40,024 bases of DNA. Source: Pyrinomonadaceae bacterium (GTDB taxonomy: Bacteria; Acidobacteriota; Blastocatellia; Pyrinomonadales; Pyrinomonadaceae). The notes beneath the pieces were generated by a model, which saw only the letters and a list, made by a program, of their open reading frames with translations, did no database searches and had not been told where the DNA came from. The translations under genes and the position numbers were made by a program. This document shows positions 1 to 8,209 of the stretch, in pieces (within the stretch, counting starts at the first letter, position 1; each line of letters begins with the position of its first letter). The DNA lies in NCBI GenBank assembly GCA_025922875.1, contig JAICGZ010000018.1, positions 1-40,024 on the forward strand, read 5' to 3'.

Positions 1-300
1 ACTGCGCGTAAAGACCTCAATTCGCTGCCCTTCATGAAACTGAATCCAGAGCGGATGTTGCCGGCCGCCGCCGACCTCGCGCAGCCGTAAGTATCCATCG
101 TCTGTGATCTCAGTGACGGCAAGGGCGGGACGATCGAGTCCACACGCGATCACGCGTCGCGGGCTGCCGCTGCCTTTGCGCAGCATGAGATTGCCCAGCG
201 CGTCACGTTTCCAAGCGGGCGTGACCTCAAGAATCGTGTCTGTTGCGAGGTGTTCGCGACCCGGAGGCGCCTGGAGGCCAATCCAACTGGTAAGGGCCAT
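1..300 (-). CDS. M42-like aminopeptidase, N-terminal part (runs off the left edge)
   Basis: The first 100 codons are open from an ATG at 300 to the window edge. The translation begins MALTSWIGLQAPPGRE and continues with a DALGNLMLRKG segment, then RRVIACGLDRPALAV and ITDDGYLRLREVGG. This order (PGxE, D-x-GN, short beta strand, then an ITDDGYL strand) is that of M42/glutamyl-aminopeptidase-like metallopeptidases. In active M42 enzymes the strand after the GN loop carries a metal-binding His in an H-x-D-E context. Here the equivalent reads GLDR, so the His appears to be replaced by Gly. The protein may therefore be a degenerate or inactive homologue, but the remaining metal ligands lie outside the window. 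The start is the first ATG after a repeat palindrome (351-412); no convincing Shine-Dalgarno sequence is visible. Confidence 0.6.
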   Translation of the reverse strand, partial: MALTSWIGLQAPPGREHLATDTILEVTPAWKRDALGNLMLRKGSGSPRRVIACGLDRPALAVTEITDDGYLRLREVGGGRQHPLWIQFHEGQRIEVFTRS

Positions 301-350
301 GGAGACCTCGGCGTGCCGGCCATTTTGAGCGTGCGAGTCCAGAGTAAATA

Positions 351-412
351 CAAAGAAGCACAAAAAGCACAAAATCGCGTTCGCTGATTTTTGTGCTTTT
401 TGTGCTTCTTTG
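351..412. repeat. Palindromic repeat, GCACAAAAAGCACAAA family
   Basis: The left arm (351-374) and right arm (389-412) are perfect 24-nt reverse complements around a 14-nt spacer. Each arm is built from tandem units of the type AAGCACAAA. It lies between two minus-strand genes, so it would fold in their transcript. The same family recurs throughout the window. Confidence 0.9.
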
Positions 413-442
413 CGGCTGGATGAGTTTGGAGACAATCCTGCG

Positions 443-808
443 CTACTCAGACGCCGGCGTAGAGTGAATCAAACGACGAATGCGATCGGCAAACAGCACG
501 TCGATCTTGCACGGCTCGATTACCTTCGTGACTTCGCCCAAACCGAAAGTCGGGTGCATCATCGCTTGACCGGTGCGATAGGTACGTGTGCGATCGTAGG
601 GCGCGCCGGCCTTGGCTGCGGAACGTTTTGCATTCTCGTCGGCCGGTGTGCCGCTTTTGAACGCGCTTCGCTCACCGCATTTCGGACAGCTTACCCGTGA
701 GACTTGTCCGCGCTTAGTCACGGAGACGACGACGTGGCCGCGCACTTCATTGCAGACAACACAAAGCTTCTCGACACGCTCGCCTACTGTAAAAACAGGC
801 TTATTCAT
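443..808 (-). CDS. Small zinc-ribbon protein with Tudor-like C-terminus
   Basis: A 121-residue protein of unknown role. Cys16 and Cys19 (CVVC) with Cys41 and Cys44 (CPKC) form a probable four-Cys zinc ribbon at the N-terminus. A charged linker (about 50-75) follows. The C-terminal segment (about 78-115) has the pattern GQAMMHPTFGLGEV then KIDVLFADRIRRL, which resembles the Tudor-like fold at the end of UvrD/PcrA helicases and CarD-type RNA-polymerase-binding modules. That suggests a nucleic-acid or RNA-polymerase-associated role, which is inference. The ATG at 808 has a strong SD (AGGAGGAG) about 2 nt upstream. The gene lies downstream of the RRM gene in the same direction, separated by a hairpin. 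Confidence 0.75.
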   Translation of the reverse strand: MNKPVFTVGERVEKLCVVCNEVRGHVVVSVTKRGQVSRVSCPKCGERSAFKSGTPADENAKRSAAKAGAPYDRTRTYRTGQAMMHPTFGLGEVTKVIEPCKIDVLFADRIRRLIHSTPASE

Positions 809-830
809 CGCTCCTCCTAAAATTTTAAAA

Positions 831-856
831 TAGGTCCTATATATCTATAGGACCTA
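831..856 (-). terminator. Hairpin between RRM gene and zinc-ribbon gene, TAGGTCCTATA repeat family
   Basis: TAGGTCCTATA (831-841) and TATAGGACCTA (846-856) are a perfect 11-bp inverted repeat with a 4-nt loop. Read on the minus strand it follows the RRM stop codon and is followed by TTTTAAAATTTT, so it could end or attenuate the RRM transcript. The core TAGGTCCTAT recurs at the end of the JAMM gene (10504-10514). Confidence 0.65.
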
Positions 857-871
857 CCTCAAGAAAATTTC

Positions 872-1267
872 TTACCAGCGCGGTTCACGATTGCCGCCAC
901 CGCCGCCGCCGTGTCCACCGCGACCACCGCCGCCACCGTAGCCCCCTCGATTACCACCGCGTCCACCGCCGCCGCCGTAACCGCCACGTCCACCGCCGCC
1001 ACCGCGATTGCCGCGGTCCTCGCGAGGACGTGCTTCATTGACGGTCAGATTGCGACCGTTGAATTCCTTGCCGTTGAATTGCGAAATAGCTGCTTCGCCT
1101 TCCTCCTTCGAGGCCATTTCGACAAAGCCGAAACCGCGCGAACGTCCGGTGTCACGATCTTCAATAACCGAGGCCGACTCGACCGTACCTGCCTGGCCGA
1201 ACAGTTGCTGTAAATCGTTACTTGAGGTTTGGAAAGCGAGGTTTCCTACGTAAAGTTTCATAGACAT
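872..1267 (-). CDS. RNA-binding protein with one RRM and glycine-rich tail
   Basis: 131 residues. The RRM covers about residues 3-80, with RNP2 KLYVGNLAF and RNP1 RGFGFVEM, the signatures of bacterial single-RRM proteins (Rbp/cyanobacterial cold-shock-like type). The remainder is an RGG/GGYGGGGG-rich low-complexity tail ending NREPRW, typical of RNA-chaperone-like proteins that bind single-stranded RNA in the cytoplasm. I chose the ATG at 1267 because GAGGAG lies 7 nt upstream and the RRM starts immediately. An in-frame start at 1369 would add 34 unrelated residues. The upstream leader contains a perfect hairpin at 1449-1468, which may be part of its 5' UTR. Confidence 0.92.
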   Translation of the reverse strand: MSMKLYVGNLAFQTSSNDLQQLFGQAGTVESASVIEDRDTGRSRGFGFVEMASKEEGEAAISQFNGKEFNGRNLTVNEARPREDRGNRGGGGGRGGYGGGGGRGGNRGGYGGGGGRGGHGGGGGGNREPRW

Positions 1268-1811
<544 letters not shown>

Positions 1812-3020
1812 ATGAAAAAACTTTGCGCGTTACTAATTTTCGCTGGTCTTTGCCTATCCATTTTTGTTTCGCCTTCTGTAAGCAGCCAGGAGGAGAGGAA
1901 AAAAGGGGTTGGCGCTGAAATGGCCAAACTTCGCAGGACCGCTAATAAGATTGAAAACAGTTACATCGTTGTGCTTGATGAGGCGGTTGTCGGCGAGAGA
2001 GGACGACTCTCCATCGCGCCGTACATCGCAGCGGAATTGGCTACAACGCACCGAGGCAATCTCAAACACGTTTATCAACACGCGCTTAATGGCTTTGCCA
2101 TTGAGATGACGGAAGAACAAGCCGAAGCTCTCAGCATGGACTTTCGCGTCAAGTATGTGGAAGAAGATGGCCTGGTGACTGCTGACGCAACGCAAAGCAA
2201 TCCCCCGTGGGGTCTCGATCGCATTGACCAGCGTAACCGTCCTTTGAACGCAATCTACACGTTCAACTGGACCGGCGCAGGCGTCTTCGCATACGTGATC
2301 GATACTGGTATTCGCACCGCCCACACCCAATTTGGCGGGCGTGCTGCGAATGTGTTCGATGCGTTTGGCGGCAACGGGCAGGATTGCAATGGTCACGGTA
2401 CTCACGTCGCCGGCACGATTGGCGGTTCTACGTTTGGCGTAGCTAAGAGTGTTCAGCTTCGTGGCGTGCGCGTGCTTAACTGCTCGGGTTCAGGCTCGAA
2501 CTCGGGCGTGATTGCAGGTGTCGATTGGGTGAGAAATAATCGCCAGAATCCGGCAGTTGCTAACATGAGTCTTGGAGGCGGAGCTTCCAGTGCGCTCGAC
2601 ACGGCCGTCAACAACCTGTCGAATTCCGGAGTTGCCATCGCCGTTGCCGCAGGTAACAGCAATGCCAATGCCTGCAACTCGTCACCTGCTCGGGCAGCTA
2701 ACGCAATTACGGTCGGCTCAACAACCACGACTGACGCCCGCTCTTCGTTCTCAAACTTTGGCTCGTGTTTGGATCTATTCGCGCCAGGTTCGGGAATCTT
2801 ATCTGCATGGGCTACCTCAAACACTGCCACGGCAACGCTGAGTGGGACCTCGATGGCGTCACCGCACGTCGCCGGAGTGGCGGCCCTTTACAAGCAAGCG
2901 AATCCATCCGCTTCAGCAGCAACGATTCGCAATGCTATCGTTAACAACGCCACGACCAACGTCGTGACAAACGCCGGCACTGGTTCACCAAACCGGCTGC
3001 TGTATTCACTGTTCTTCTGA
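1812..3020 (+). CDS. Secreted subtilisin-family serine protease (S8A, proteinase K type)
   Basis: 402 residues from the ATG at 1812, which has GGAGGAG upstream. The open frame extends to 1620, but those residues are not signal-like. Residues 1-26 are a Sec signal peptide (MKKLCALLIFAGLCL). Residues about 45-125 match an inhibitor-I9 propeptide (NSYIVVLDE... VKYVEEDG). The catalytic domain follows, with Asp164 (YVIDTGI), His195 (NGHGTHVAGT), oxyanion Asn282 (AAGN) and Ser347 (GTSMASPHVAG), so the triad is complete. PWGLDRIDQR before the domain and the spacing are those of proteinase K/aqualysin-like enzymes. There is no extra C-terminal sorting domain. It is probably exported and self-processed. 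A terminator-like hairpin follows. Confidence 0.95.
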   Translation: MKKLCALLIFAGLCLSIFVSPSVSSQEERKKGVGAEMAKLRRTANKIENSYIVVLDEAVVGERGRLSIAPYIAAELATTHRGNLKHVYQHALNGFAIEMTEEQAEALSMDFRVKYVEEDGLVTADATQSNPPWGLDRIDQRNRPLNAIYTFNWTGAGVFAYVIDTGIRTAHTQFGGRAANVFDAFGGNGQDCNGHGTHVAGTIGGSTFGVAKSVQLRGVRVLNCSGSGSNSGVIAGVDWVRNNRQNPAVANMSLGGGASSALDTAVNNLSNSGVAIAVAAGNSNANACNSSPARAANAITVGSTTTTDARSSFSNFGSCLDLFAPGSGILSAWATSNTATATLSGTSMASPHVAGVAALYKQANPSASAATIRNAIVNNATTNVVTNAGTGSPNRLLYSLFF

Positions 3021-3039
3021 AGTCAATCACCCTGCTAAG

Positions 3040-3095
3040 AACACAAAGGGCGCAATCCGTAACCATCATGGTTATTGTTTGCGCCTTTTTGTGTT
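3040..3095 (+). terminator. Intrinsic terminator-like palindrome after the subtilase
   Basis: AACACAAAGGGCGCAA (3040-3055) pairs with TTGCGCCTTTTTGTGTT (3079-3095), followed by ATTTT. It belongs to the same GCACAAA/GCGCAAAGG repeat family seen elsewhere, here placed as a terminator about 20 nt after the stop codon. Confidence 0.7.
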
Positions 3096-3152
3096 ATTTT
3101 GTCGCCCACTCGTCTTCGGATCCGCAATCTGACAATTAGAGAGGTGATTCAT

Positions 3153-6100
3153 ATGAAGCGCCCAATCCTGCTCCAGCGAAGTGCTGCGTTGCTCTGCACG
3201 TTTGCCTTATTGGCGACGATGGTCGGTGCGCAAACCGCAGCTCCCGCCAAACGTGCGCTCACGCATCAGGATTACGACTCCTGGCGATCGGTACTGGCTT
3301 CACAAATTTCGCGTGACGGTAAGTTCGTGGCTTACGCGTACGTGCCGCAGGATGGCGACGGCGAGATTGTCGTACGCAACATCGCGACCGGCGTCGATTG
3401 GAAAGCACCGCGAGGTTATCGCCCGCCTGTGCCGCCGCCGGATGATCCGGGTACAAACCTTGCCGAGTTTCAGGCGGAGCAGGCTCGCTTGTTGCGCCCT
3501 GTTTTCACTGCCGACAGCCGTTTCCTCGTCTTCAGCACGGAGCCCGCCAAAGCTGAAGTAACCGAAGCGAAGAAGAAAAAGAAGAAGCCTGAGGACATGC
3601 CGAAGAATGGCCTCAGCATCATGGATCTCTCGAATGGAAGGGTGACGCGCGTCGAGAGAGTAAAGACTTTCCGCGTGCCCGAAGATGGCTCGGGTTTTAT
3701 CGCGTATTTGCACGAACCAAAGCCGGAAGCGAAACCGGCTGCCGGACCAAATCCGCAACCAAGCCCAACGGGTGAAATTCCACAACCAAGCCCCTCGGGT
3801 GAAATTCCACAACCAAGCCCTTCGGGTGAAATCCCGCAACCAAGCCCCTCGGGTGAATCAACGCCTCCAACACCACGACCTTCCGGCAGATCGGCAAAGA
3901 AAAAGGAATACGGAAGCGAACTCGTCCTGCGCAATACGACGAGCGCCGATGAACGAAAGTTTAGCGACGTGCTCGACTTCACGATCAGCAAAGACGCGAA
4001 GACGCTCGTCTTTACGACGTCATCACGCAAGGAAGACACGAACGGCGTTTACGCGGTGACTACTGACAGCGATGGTCCACCGATCGCGTTGCTCAGCGGC
4101 AAAGGAAAGTATCAGAAACTCACGTGGGACGAAGACAACACACAACTCGCCTTTACCAGCGACAAAGAAGAGGGCGAAGCAAAGCAGCCGAAGTTTCGTG
4201 TTTACCACTGGAACCGCAAAGATCCGCAAGCGACTGAGATCGTTTCAATCACCTCGCCCGGCTTTCGCAAAGAGTTTGTCGTTAGCGAACGGGCTAATCT
4301 CAATTTCTCGCTCGACGGCAGCCGTCTCTTCCTGGGAACGGCTCCTCCACCCGAACCGGAAAAGAACCCCGACGAGGAGATACCCGCCGACGAAAAGGTG
4401 CTCGTCGATCTATGGCACTGGAAAGACGATTACGTGCAATCGATTCAAAAGGTGCGCGCCGAGCAGGACCGCAATCGATCGTATCGCGCTGTTTACCACT
4501 TGCAGGACAAGAAGTTTGTGCAGCTCGCAGACGAAACGATGGAGAGCATCTCGCCCTCGAATGACGGCAGCTATGCGATCGGCTCCGATAATCGAAAGTA
4601 TCGAACTACAAACGACTACGATCCCGGCTTCACCGACTACTACCTCGTCAACACCGCGGACGGTTCGCGTAAGCCGCTCTTAACCAAGCAGCGCGGCAAC
4701 GTCTCGCTATCGCCAAACGCGAAATACGCAATCTACTTCGACGGCAAAGACTGGAACTCTTACTCCGTCGCAGACGGCACGATGACGAACCTGACTAAAA
4801 ACCTGGCGGTCAAGTTTTACAACGAAGAGAACGACACACCATCGACGCCCAACTCGTACGGTGTCGCCGGCTGGACCAAAGATGACGCGGACGTTTTGAT
4901 CTACGACCGTTACGACATCTGGCAAATCGCGCCCGACGGCAGCCGCGCAAAAAGTCTGACCGATGGCGCCGGCAGGAAAAACCTGACAACGCTCCGCTAC
5001 GTGCGTCTCGATCCGAAGGAGCGTTGGATCGATCCTGACGCACCGATGCTGCTGTCCGCCGAAAGTCAGGAAACGCGCGATTCCGGTTTCTATCGCGACA
5101 AAGTCAACAGCGACGCGGGGCCGCAGAAACTTCTGATGGCCGCGAAAGATTTCAATAATCCAACCAAGGCGCGCGACGCTGACGTGCTGATCATGACTGC
5201 TTCCCGGTTCGATCAGTTTCCGGATGTTTGGGTGACCAACAACACCTTCCGTGAGTTGAAGCGCGTGAGCAACGGCGATGCGCAACGGGCGCCGTACAAC
5301 TGGGGCACGGCCGAGTTGGTCAGTTTCAAAAATGTCGACGGCGTACCTTTGAAGGGTTTACTTCTCAAACCCGACAACTTCGATCCGAAGAAGAAGTACC
5401 CGATGCTGGTCTATATTTACGAACGGCTTTCACAGGGCTTGCATACGTTTCGGAATCCGGGGCCGGGCACGTCGATCAATCCGAGCTATTACGTCAGCAA
5501 TGGTTATCTCGTCTACATGCCCGACATCGTTTACACGATCGGTTATCCGGGCCACAGTGCAATGAAGTGCGTGTTGCCTGGAATTCAAGCCGTTGTGGAC
5601 AAGGGCTACGTGAACGAGAATGCGATTGGCATTCAGGGACACAGTTGGGGCGGTTATCAGATCGCGTACATGGTGACGCAAACCAATCGCTTCAAGGCCG
5701 CCGCGCCGGGTGCTGTGGTGGCGAACATGACGAGCGCCTACAGCGGAATTCGTTGGGGCACGGGCCTGCCGCGCCAGTTTCAGTACGAGCGTTCACAGTC
5801 GCGCATCGGCGGCAGCTTGTGGGATTATCCGTTGCGCTTTCTCGACAACTCTCCGATCTTTCGCGCGGATCGAGTTGAGACGCCCTTGCTGATGATTCAC
5901 AACGATGAAGACGATGCAGTGCCGTGGTATCAGGGGATCGAATACTTCCTCGCCCTACGACGACTCGGCAAGGAAGCATACATGTTTACTTACAATGGCG
6001 AGAAGCATGGTCTGCGAAAGCGAATCAATCAGAAAGACTACACGCGTCGCTTGCAGGAGTTTTTCGATCACTTTTTAAAAGGCGCGCCCGCGCCGGAGTG

Positions 6101-6176
6101 GATGGAGAAAGGTATTCCGTACCTGCAGCGCGAGAAAGAGAAAGAAAAATACCGTAACACGGATGAACGCGGATGA
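3153..6176 (+). CDS. Secreted prolyl-oligopeptidase-family (S9) peptidase
   Basis: 1007 residues from ATG 3153 (GAGGTG upstream), with a signal peptide ending near AQ at residue 27. The N-terminal two thirds are beta-propeller-like repeats with many DGS/DGK turns. The C-terminal alpha/beta-hydrolase domain holds the nucleophile Ser831 (GHSWGGY), Asp920 (HNDEDDAVPW) and His952 (EKHGL), a complete S9 triad. The length exceeds the usual 600-800 residues, partly because of a Lys-rich segment and a proline-rich insertion (about 201-236) encoded by a 27-bp tandem repeat. It probably degrades peptides in the periplasm. The last residues (RNTDERG) and the stop codon lie in the left arm of an intergenic palindrome, so the tail is not family-derived. 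Confidence 0.93.
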   Translation: MKRPILLQRSAALLCTFALLATMVGAQTAAPAKRALTHQDYDSWRSVLASQISRDGKFVAYAYVPQDGDGEIVVRNIATGVDWKAPRGYRPPVPPPDDPGTNLAEFQAEQARLLRPVFTADSRFLVFSTEPAKAEVTEAKKKKKKPEDMPKNGLSIMDLSNGRVTRVERVKTFRVPEDGSGFIAYLHEPKPEAKPAAGPNPQPSPTGEIPQPSPSGEIPQPSPSGEIPQPSPSGESTPPTPRPSGRSAKKKEYGSELVLRNTTSADERKFSDVLDFTISKDAKTLVFTTSSRKEDTNGVYAVTTDSDGPPIALLSGKGKYQKLTWDEDNTQLAFTSDKEEGEAKQPKFRVYHWNRKDPQATEIVSITSPGFRKEFVVSERANLNFSLDGSRLFLGTAPPPEPEKNPDEEIPADEKVLVDLWHWKDDYVQSIQKVRAEQDRNRSYRAVYHLQDKKFVQLADETMESISPSNDGSYAIGSDNRKYRTTNDYDPGFTDYYLVNTADGSRKPLLTKQRGNVSLSPNAKYAIYFDGKDWNSYSVADGTMTNLTKNLAVKFYNEENDTPSTPNSYGVAGWTKDDADVLIYDRYDIWQIAPDGSRAKSLTDGAGRKNLTTLRYVRLDPKERWIDPDAPMLLSAESQETRDSGFYRDKVNSDAGPQKLLMAAKDFNNPTKARDADVLIMTASRFDQFPDVWVTNNTFRELKRVSNGDAQRAPYNWGTAELVSFKNVDGVPLKGLLLKPDNFDPKKKYPMLVYIYERLSQGLHTFRNPGPGTSINPSYYVSNGYLVYMPDIVYTIGYPGHSAMKCVLPGIQAVVDKGYVNENAIGIQGHSWGGYQIAYMVTQTNRFKAAAPGAVVANMTSAYSGIRWGTGLPRQFQYERSQSRIGGSLWDYPLRFLDNSPIFRADRVETPLLMIHNDEDDAVPWYQGIEYFLALRRLGKEAYMFTYNGEKHGLRKRINQKDYTRRLQEFFDHFLKGAPAPEWMEKGIPYLQREKEKEKYRNTDERG
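3753..3860 (+). repeat. Four tandem 27-bp coding repeats in the S9 peptidase
   Basis: Four consecutive 27-nt units each encode PQPSPSGEI or a variant (copies start at 3753, 3780, 3807 and 3834). They differ by only a few substitutions, so they arose by recent in-frame duplication. They probably form a flexible, surface-exposed Pro/Ser linker; copy number may vary between strains. Confidence 0.95.
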
Positions 6177-6210
6177 AAATCCGGATTTAATCCGTGTTAT
6201 CCGTGGTTAA
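6152..6210. repeat. Palindromic repeat, CACGGATAACACGGAT family
   Basis: TAACACGGAT (6155-6164) pairs with ATCCGTGTTA (6190-6199), with further imperfect pairing outside and an AATCCGGATT-like core. It lies between convergent genes. Its left arm holds the end of the S9 frame and its right arm holds the LytTR regulator's TAA (6199-6197). It may act as a bidirectional terminator. Confidence 0.9.
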
Positions 6211-6994
6211 GTCTTAACTTCGCTTCCAGGTTCTCGCGGCGGCTGCGGCTGAGTCGCAGTTGCCTGCCGTCTTCCAGCACTACGATGTAATCACCGTTAA
6301 AGTGCGGCTGCATCTCTTTGATCCGATCGAGATTCACAATGATCGAGCGGTGGATGCGGACGAATTTCGCCGGATCGAGACGGCCTTCCAGGTCGTGCAT
6401 CTTTTCGCGCAGCAAATGCGCCTTGCGACCAACGTGCAATTTCGCATAGTTGCCGTCTGCCTCGATAAAATCTATTTCGTCAACCTTCAATAACACCACC
6501 CGGCCTGAGACTTTAATCATCAGCCTCGTCAGATAACTCTGCTGCTGTATCGCGTCCTGGCGCGCGCTTTCACGTTCTTCCAGCAAGGCAAGCAGCCGCT
6601 TACTCAACCGATCGATCTCTCGCGCTTCGATCTGCGACTTTGCCCGTTTCAATGCATGAGCAAATCGCTCGTCGTCAAAAGGCTTTAACAGGTAATCGAG
6701 CGCATGAACGTCGAACGCTTTCAACGCATACTGATCGAACGCCGTCACGAAGATGATCGCTTGAATGTGCTCCGGACCGGTCTGCGCCAACACGTCAAAG
6801 CCATCCATCTCGGGCATCTGAATATCGAGAAAGATCAGATCCGGTGAGAGGGTATTGATGGCTTTGACTGCCTCACGTCCGTTGCGACACTCATCGAGGA
6901 TTTCAATCTGTGGATCTTTCTCCAGCAGCACACGAAGATTGCGGCGCGCGAGTGGCTCATCATCGACAATCAGAGTTCTGATCTTCGCGGACAT
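6197..6994 (-). CDS. LytTR-family response regulator
   Basis: 265 residues. The receiver domain (1-120) has the acidic pair Asp11/Asp12, phosphoacceptor Asp57 (FLDIQMPEMDG), Thr84 and Lys104 (LLKPF). A linker helix (about 120-155) leads to a LytTR DNA-binding domain (about 160-258, with VDEIDFIEADGNYAKLH and FVRIHRSIIVNLDRI). It probably controls transcription when phosphorylated by the LytS-type kinase encoded just upstream (7070-8209). The 75-nt gap between the two genes is filled by a palindromic repeat, and no clear SD precedes the ATG. The C-terminal residues RLNHG and stop come from the downstream repeat. Confidence 0.94.
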   Translation of the reverse strand: MSAKIRTLIVDDEPLARRNLRVLLEKDPQIEILDECRNGREAVKAINTLSPDLIFLDIQMPEMDGFDVLAQTGPEHIQAIIFVTAFDQYALKAFDVHALDYLLKPFDDERFAHALKRAKSQIEAREIDRLSKRLLALLEERESARQDAIQQQSYLTRLMIKVSGRVVLLKVDEIDFIEADGNYAKLHVGRKAHLLREKMHDLEGRLDPAKFVRIHRSIIVNLDRIKEMQPHFNGDYIVVLEDGRQLRLSRSRRENLEAKLRLNHG

Positions 6995-7001
6995 TTTGTT
7001 T

Positions 7002-7066
7002 ATTGCCGATTGCCAATTGCCAATTTTGAAGCTTTCGGAAAGTAAAACAAATCGGCAATCGGCAAT
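7002..7066. repeat. Palindromic repeat, ATTGCCGATTGCC family
   Basis: ATTGCCGATTGCC (7002-7014) and GGCAATCGGCAAT (7054-7066) are a perfect 13-bp inverted repeat. An extra GCCAATT unit lies between the arms. It occupies nearly the whole gap between the kinase stop (7070) and the regulator ATG (6994), and could modulate relative expression of the two. Confidence 0.9.
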
Positions 7067-7069
7067 TTT

Positions 7070-8209
7070 TTAAGACGCGGTCCTCAACGGCATCAGGATC
7101 ACGACCTCAACGCCGCCGCTATCTCGATTACGAATATCAAACTGGTGGTCGTCACTATAGAGTTGCTGTAGACGCGCGGCGGTATTCGCCAGCCCGATAC
7201 CAGTGCTGCCATTCAATTGCCAGTCATCAGGCAGACCGGCTCCGTTGTCGTACACAGTCAATCGCAGATGACCATTTTCAGCGGCAGAACTAATCCCGAC
7301 CATGCCTGACTCAGCTCTGCGACCAATGCCATGGCGCAATGCATTTTCCGTGAGCGGCTGAAGAATCAGGTTGGGAACCATGGCCTTCGTTGTCGCCGGA
7401 TCGATATTGAGTTCGATCCGGAGCCGATCGGAAAATCTCATCTCCTGAATACTCAAATAGAGTTTGATGAAGTTGAGTTCTTCTCTCAATTCAACTTCAT
7501 GCCTGGCGGAGTGCTCGAGCGTATGCCGCAAAAGATCGCTGAGTCCGACAAGCATGCTGACAGCGGCCTGGTTCTTATTGTCGCGAACGAGACCAACGAT
7601 GCCGTTCAGAGTGTTGAATAGAAAATGTGGATGCAATTGCATTCGCAGTGAATCCAATTGCGCTTGGGCGAGTTGCGTTTCCAGCCGAGTGGCCAGCATT
7701 TCGCGTTCGCGATACTTGCGATAGTAGTCGAGCGCGTAACAGATACCGATTACTCCACCATAGACCAGCAGGTCAGAAGCAAAGGAGCCCTGCATGCGCG
7801 AAAGGAAGCGAGGCCAGAACGCTGCGGGACTCGAACCCATGTCATCGAAAGGCTTGATGCTTAAAGTAATAACTGTGGCCGCGGCACTATGAAGCGCGGA
7901 GATGAGCAAGAACGCCGGCACATGAACAAGAAGACTCGACTTCCACGCCTCACCGACTAGCGAATACCGGCGCGCGAGCCAAATTATGGCGGGCGTCAGA
8001 GGCGCCCATGCCAACCACGTCAGGATGCCCCACGAAAAGATGCGCCACGGCGAATGGCCCATCTCTGCGGCTTCCGTCTCCAGAAAGATCGGCCCAGCAT
8101 AGATCACGCCGAGCATTGCCCAGACGGCAATGATGGCAAGCCACTTTATTGGAAACTTCACAAACGCGTTCGCCAAATCATTCTGTGCCTTTGTGCCTCT
8201 TTGTGGCAC
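7070..8209 (-). CDS. LytS/YehU-type sensor histidine kinase
   Basis: 379 residues from a GTG at 8209. About four hydrophobic segments lie in residues 20-160 (IKWLAIIAVWAMLGVIY and LVYGGVIGICYAL among them), with no recognisable extracellular sensor domain. The His_kinase domain has QLHPHFLFNTLNG with probable phosphoacceptor His195. The ATPase part has an N box LQPLTENALRHG (284-295) and G boxes DNGAGLP (321-327) and STGIGLANTA (335-344). This is the usual partner of a LytTR regulator, which follows. The GTG directly abuts the TGA of the upstream DJ-1 gene (TGAGTG), implying translational coupling. The first ten codons lie in a GCACAAAGAGGCACAAA-type repeat arm (8181-8206), so the N-terminus is not conserved sequence. 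Confidence 0.92.
   Translation of the reverse strand: MPQRGTKAQNDLANAFVKFPIKWLAIIAVWAMLGVIYAGPIFLETEAAEMGHSPWRIFSWGILTWLAWAPLTPAIIWLARRYSLVGEAWKSSLLVHVPAFLLISALHSAAATVITLSIKPFDDMGSSPAAFWPRFLSRMQGSFASDLLVYGGVIGICYALDYYRKYREREMLATRLETQLAQAQLDSLRMQLHPHFLFNTLNGIVGLVRDNKNQAAVSMLVGLSDLLRHTLEHSARHEVELREELNFIKLYLSIQEMRFSDRLRIELNIDPATTKAMVPNLILQPLTENALRHGIGRRAESGMVGISSAAENGHLRLTVYDNGAGLPDDWQLNGSTGIGLANTAARLQQLYSDDHQFDIRNRDSGGVEVVILMPLRTAS

Noticed and set aside
3470..4039. Minus-strand ORF with repeated GLGCGISPEGL
   Set aside because: The repetition is just the reverse strand of the 27-bp coding repeats in the S9 peptidase.
7828..7843. tRNA T-arm-like string GGGACTCGAACCCATG
   Set aside because: It lies within the LytS-type kinase frame (MGSSPAAF on the other strand) and no acceptor or anticodon arms surround it.
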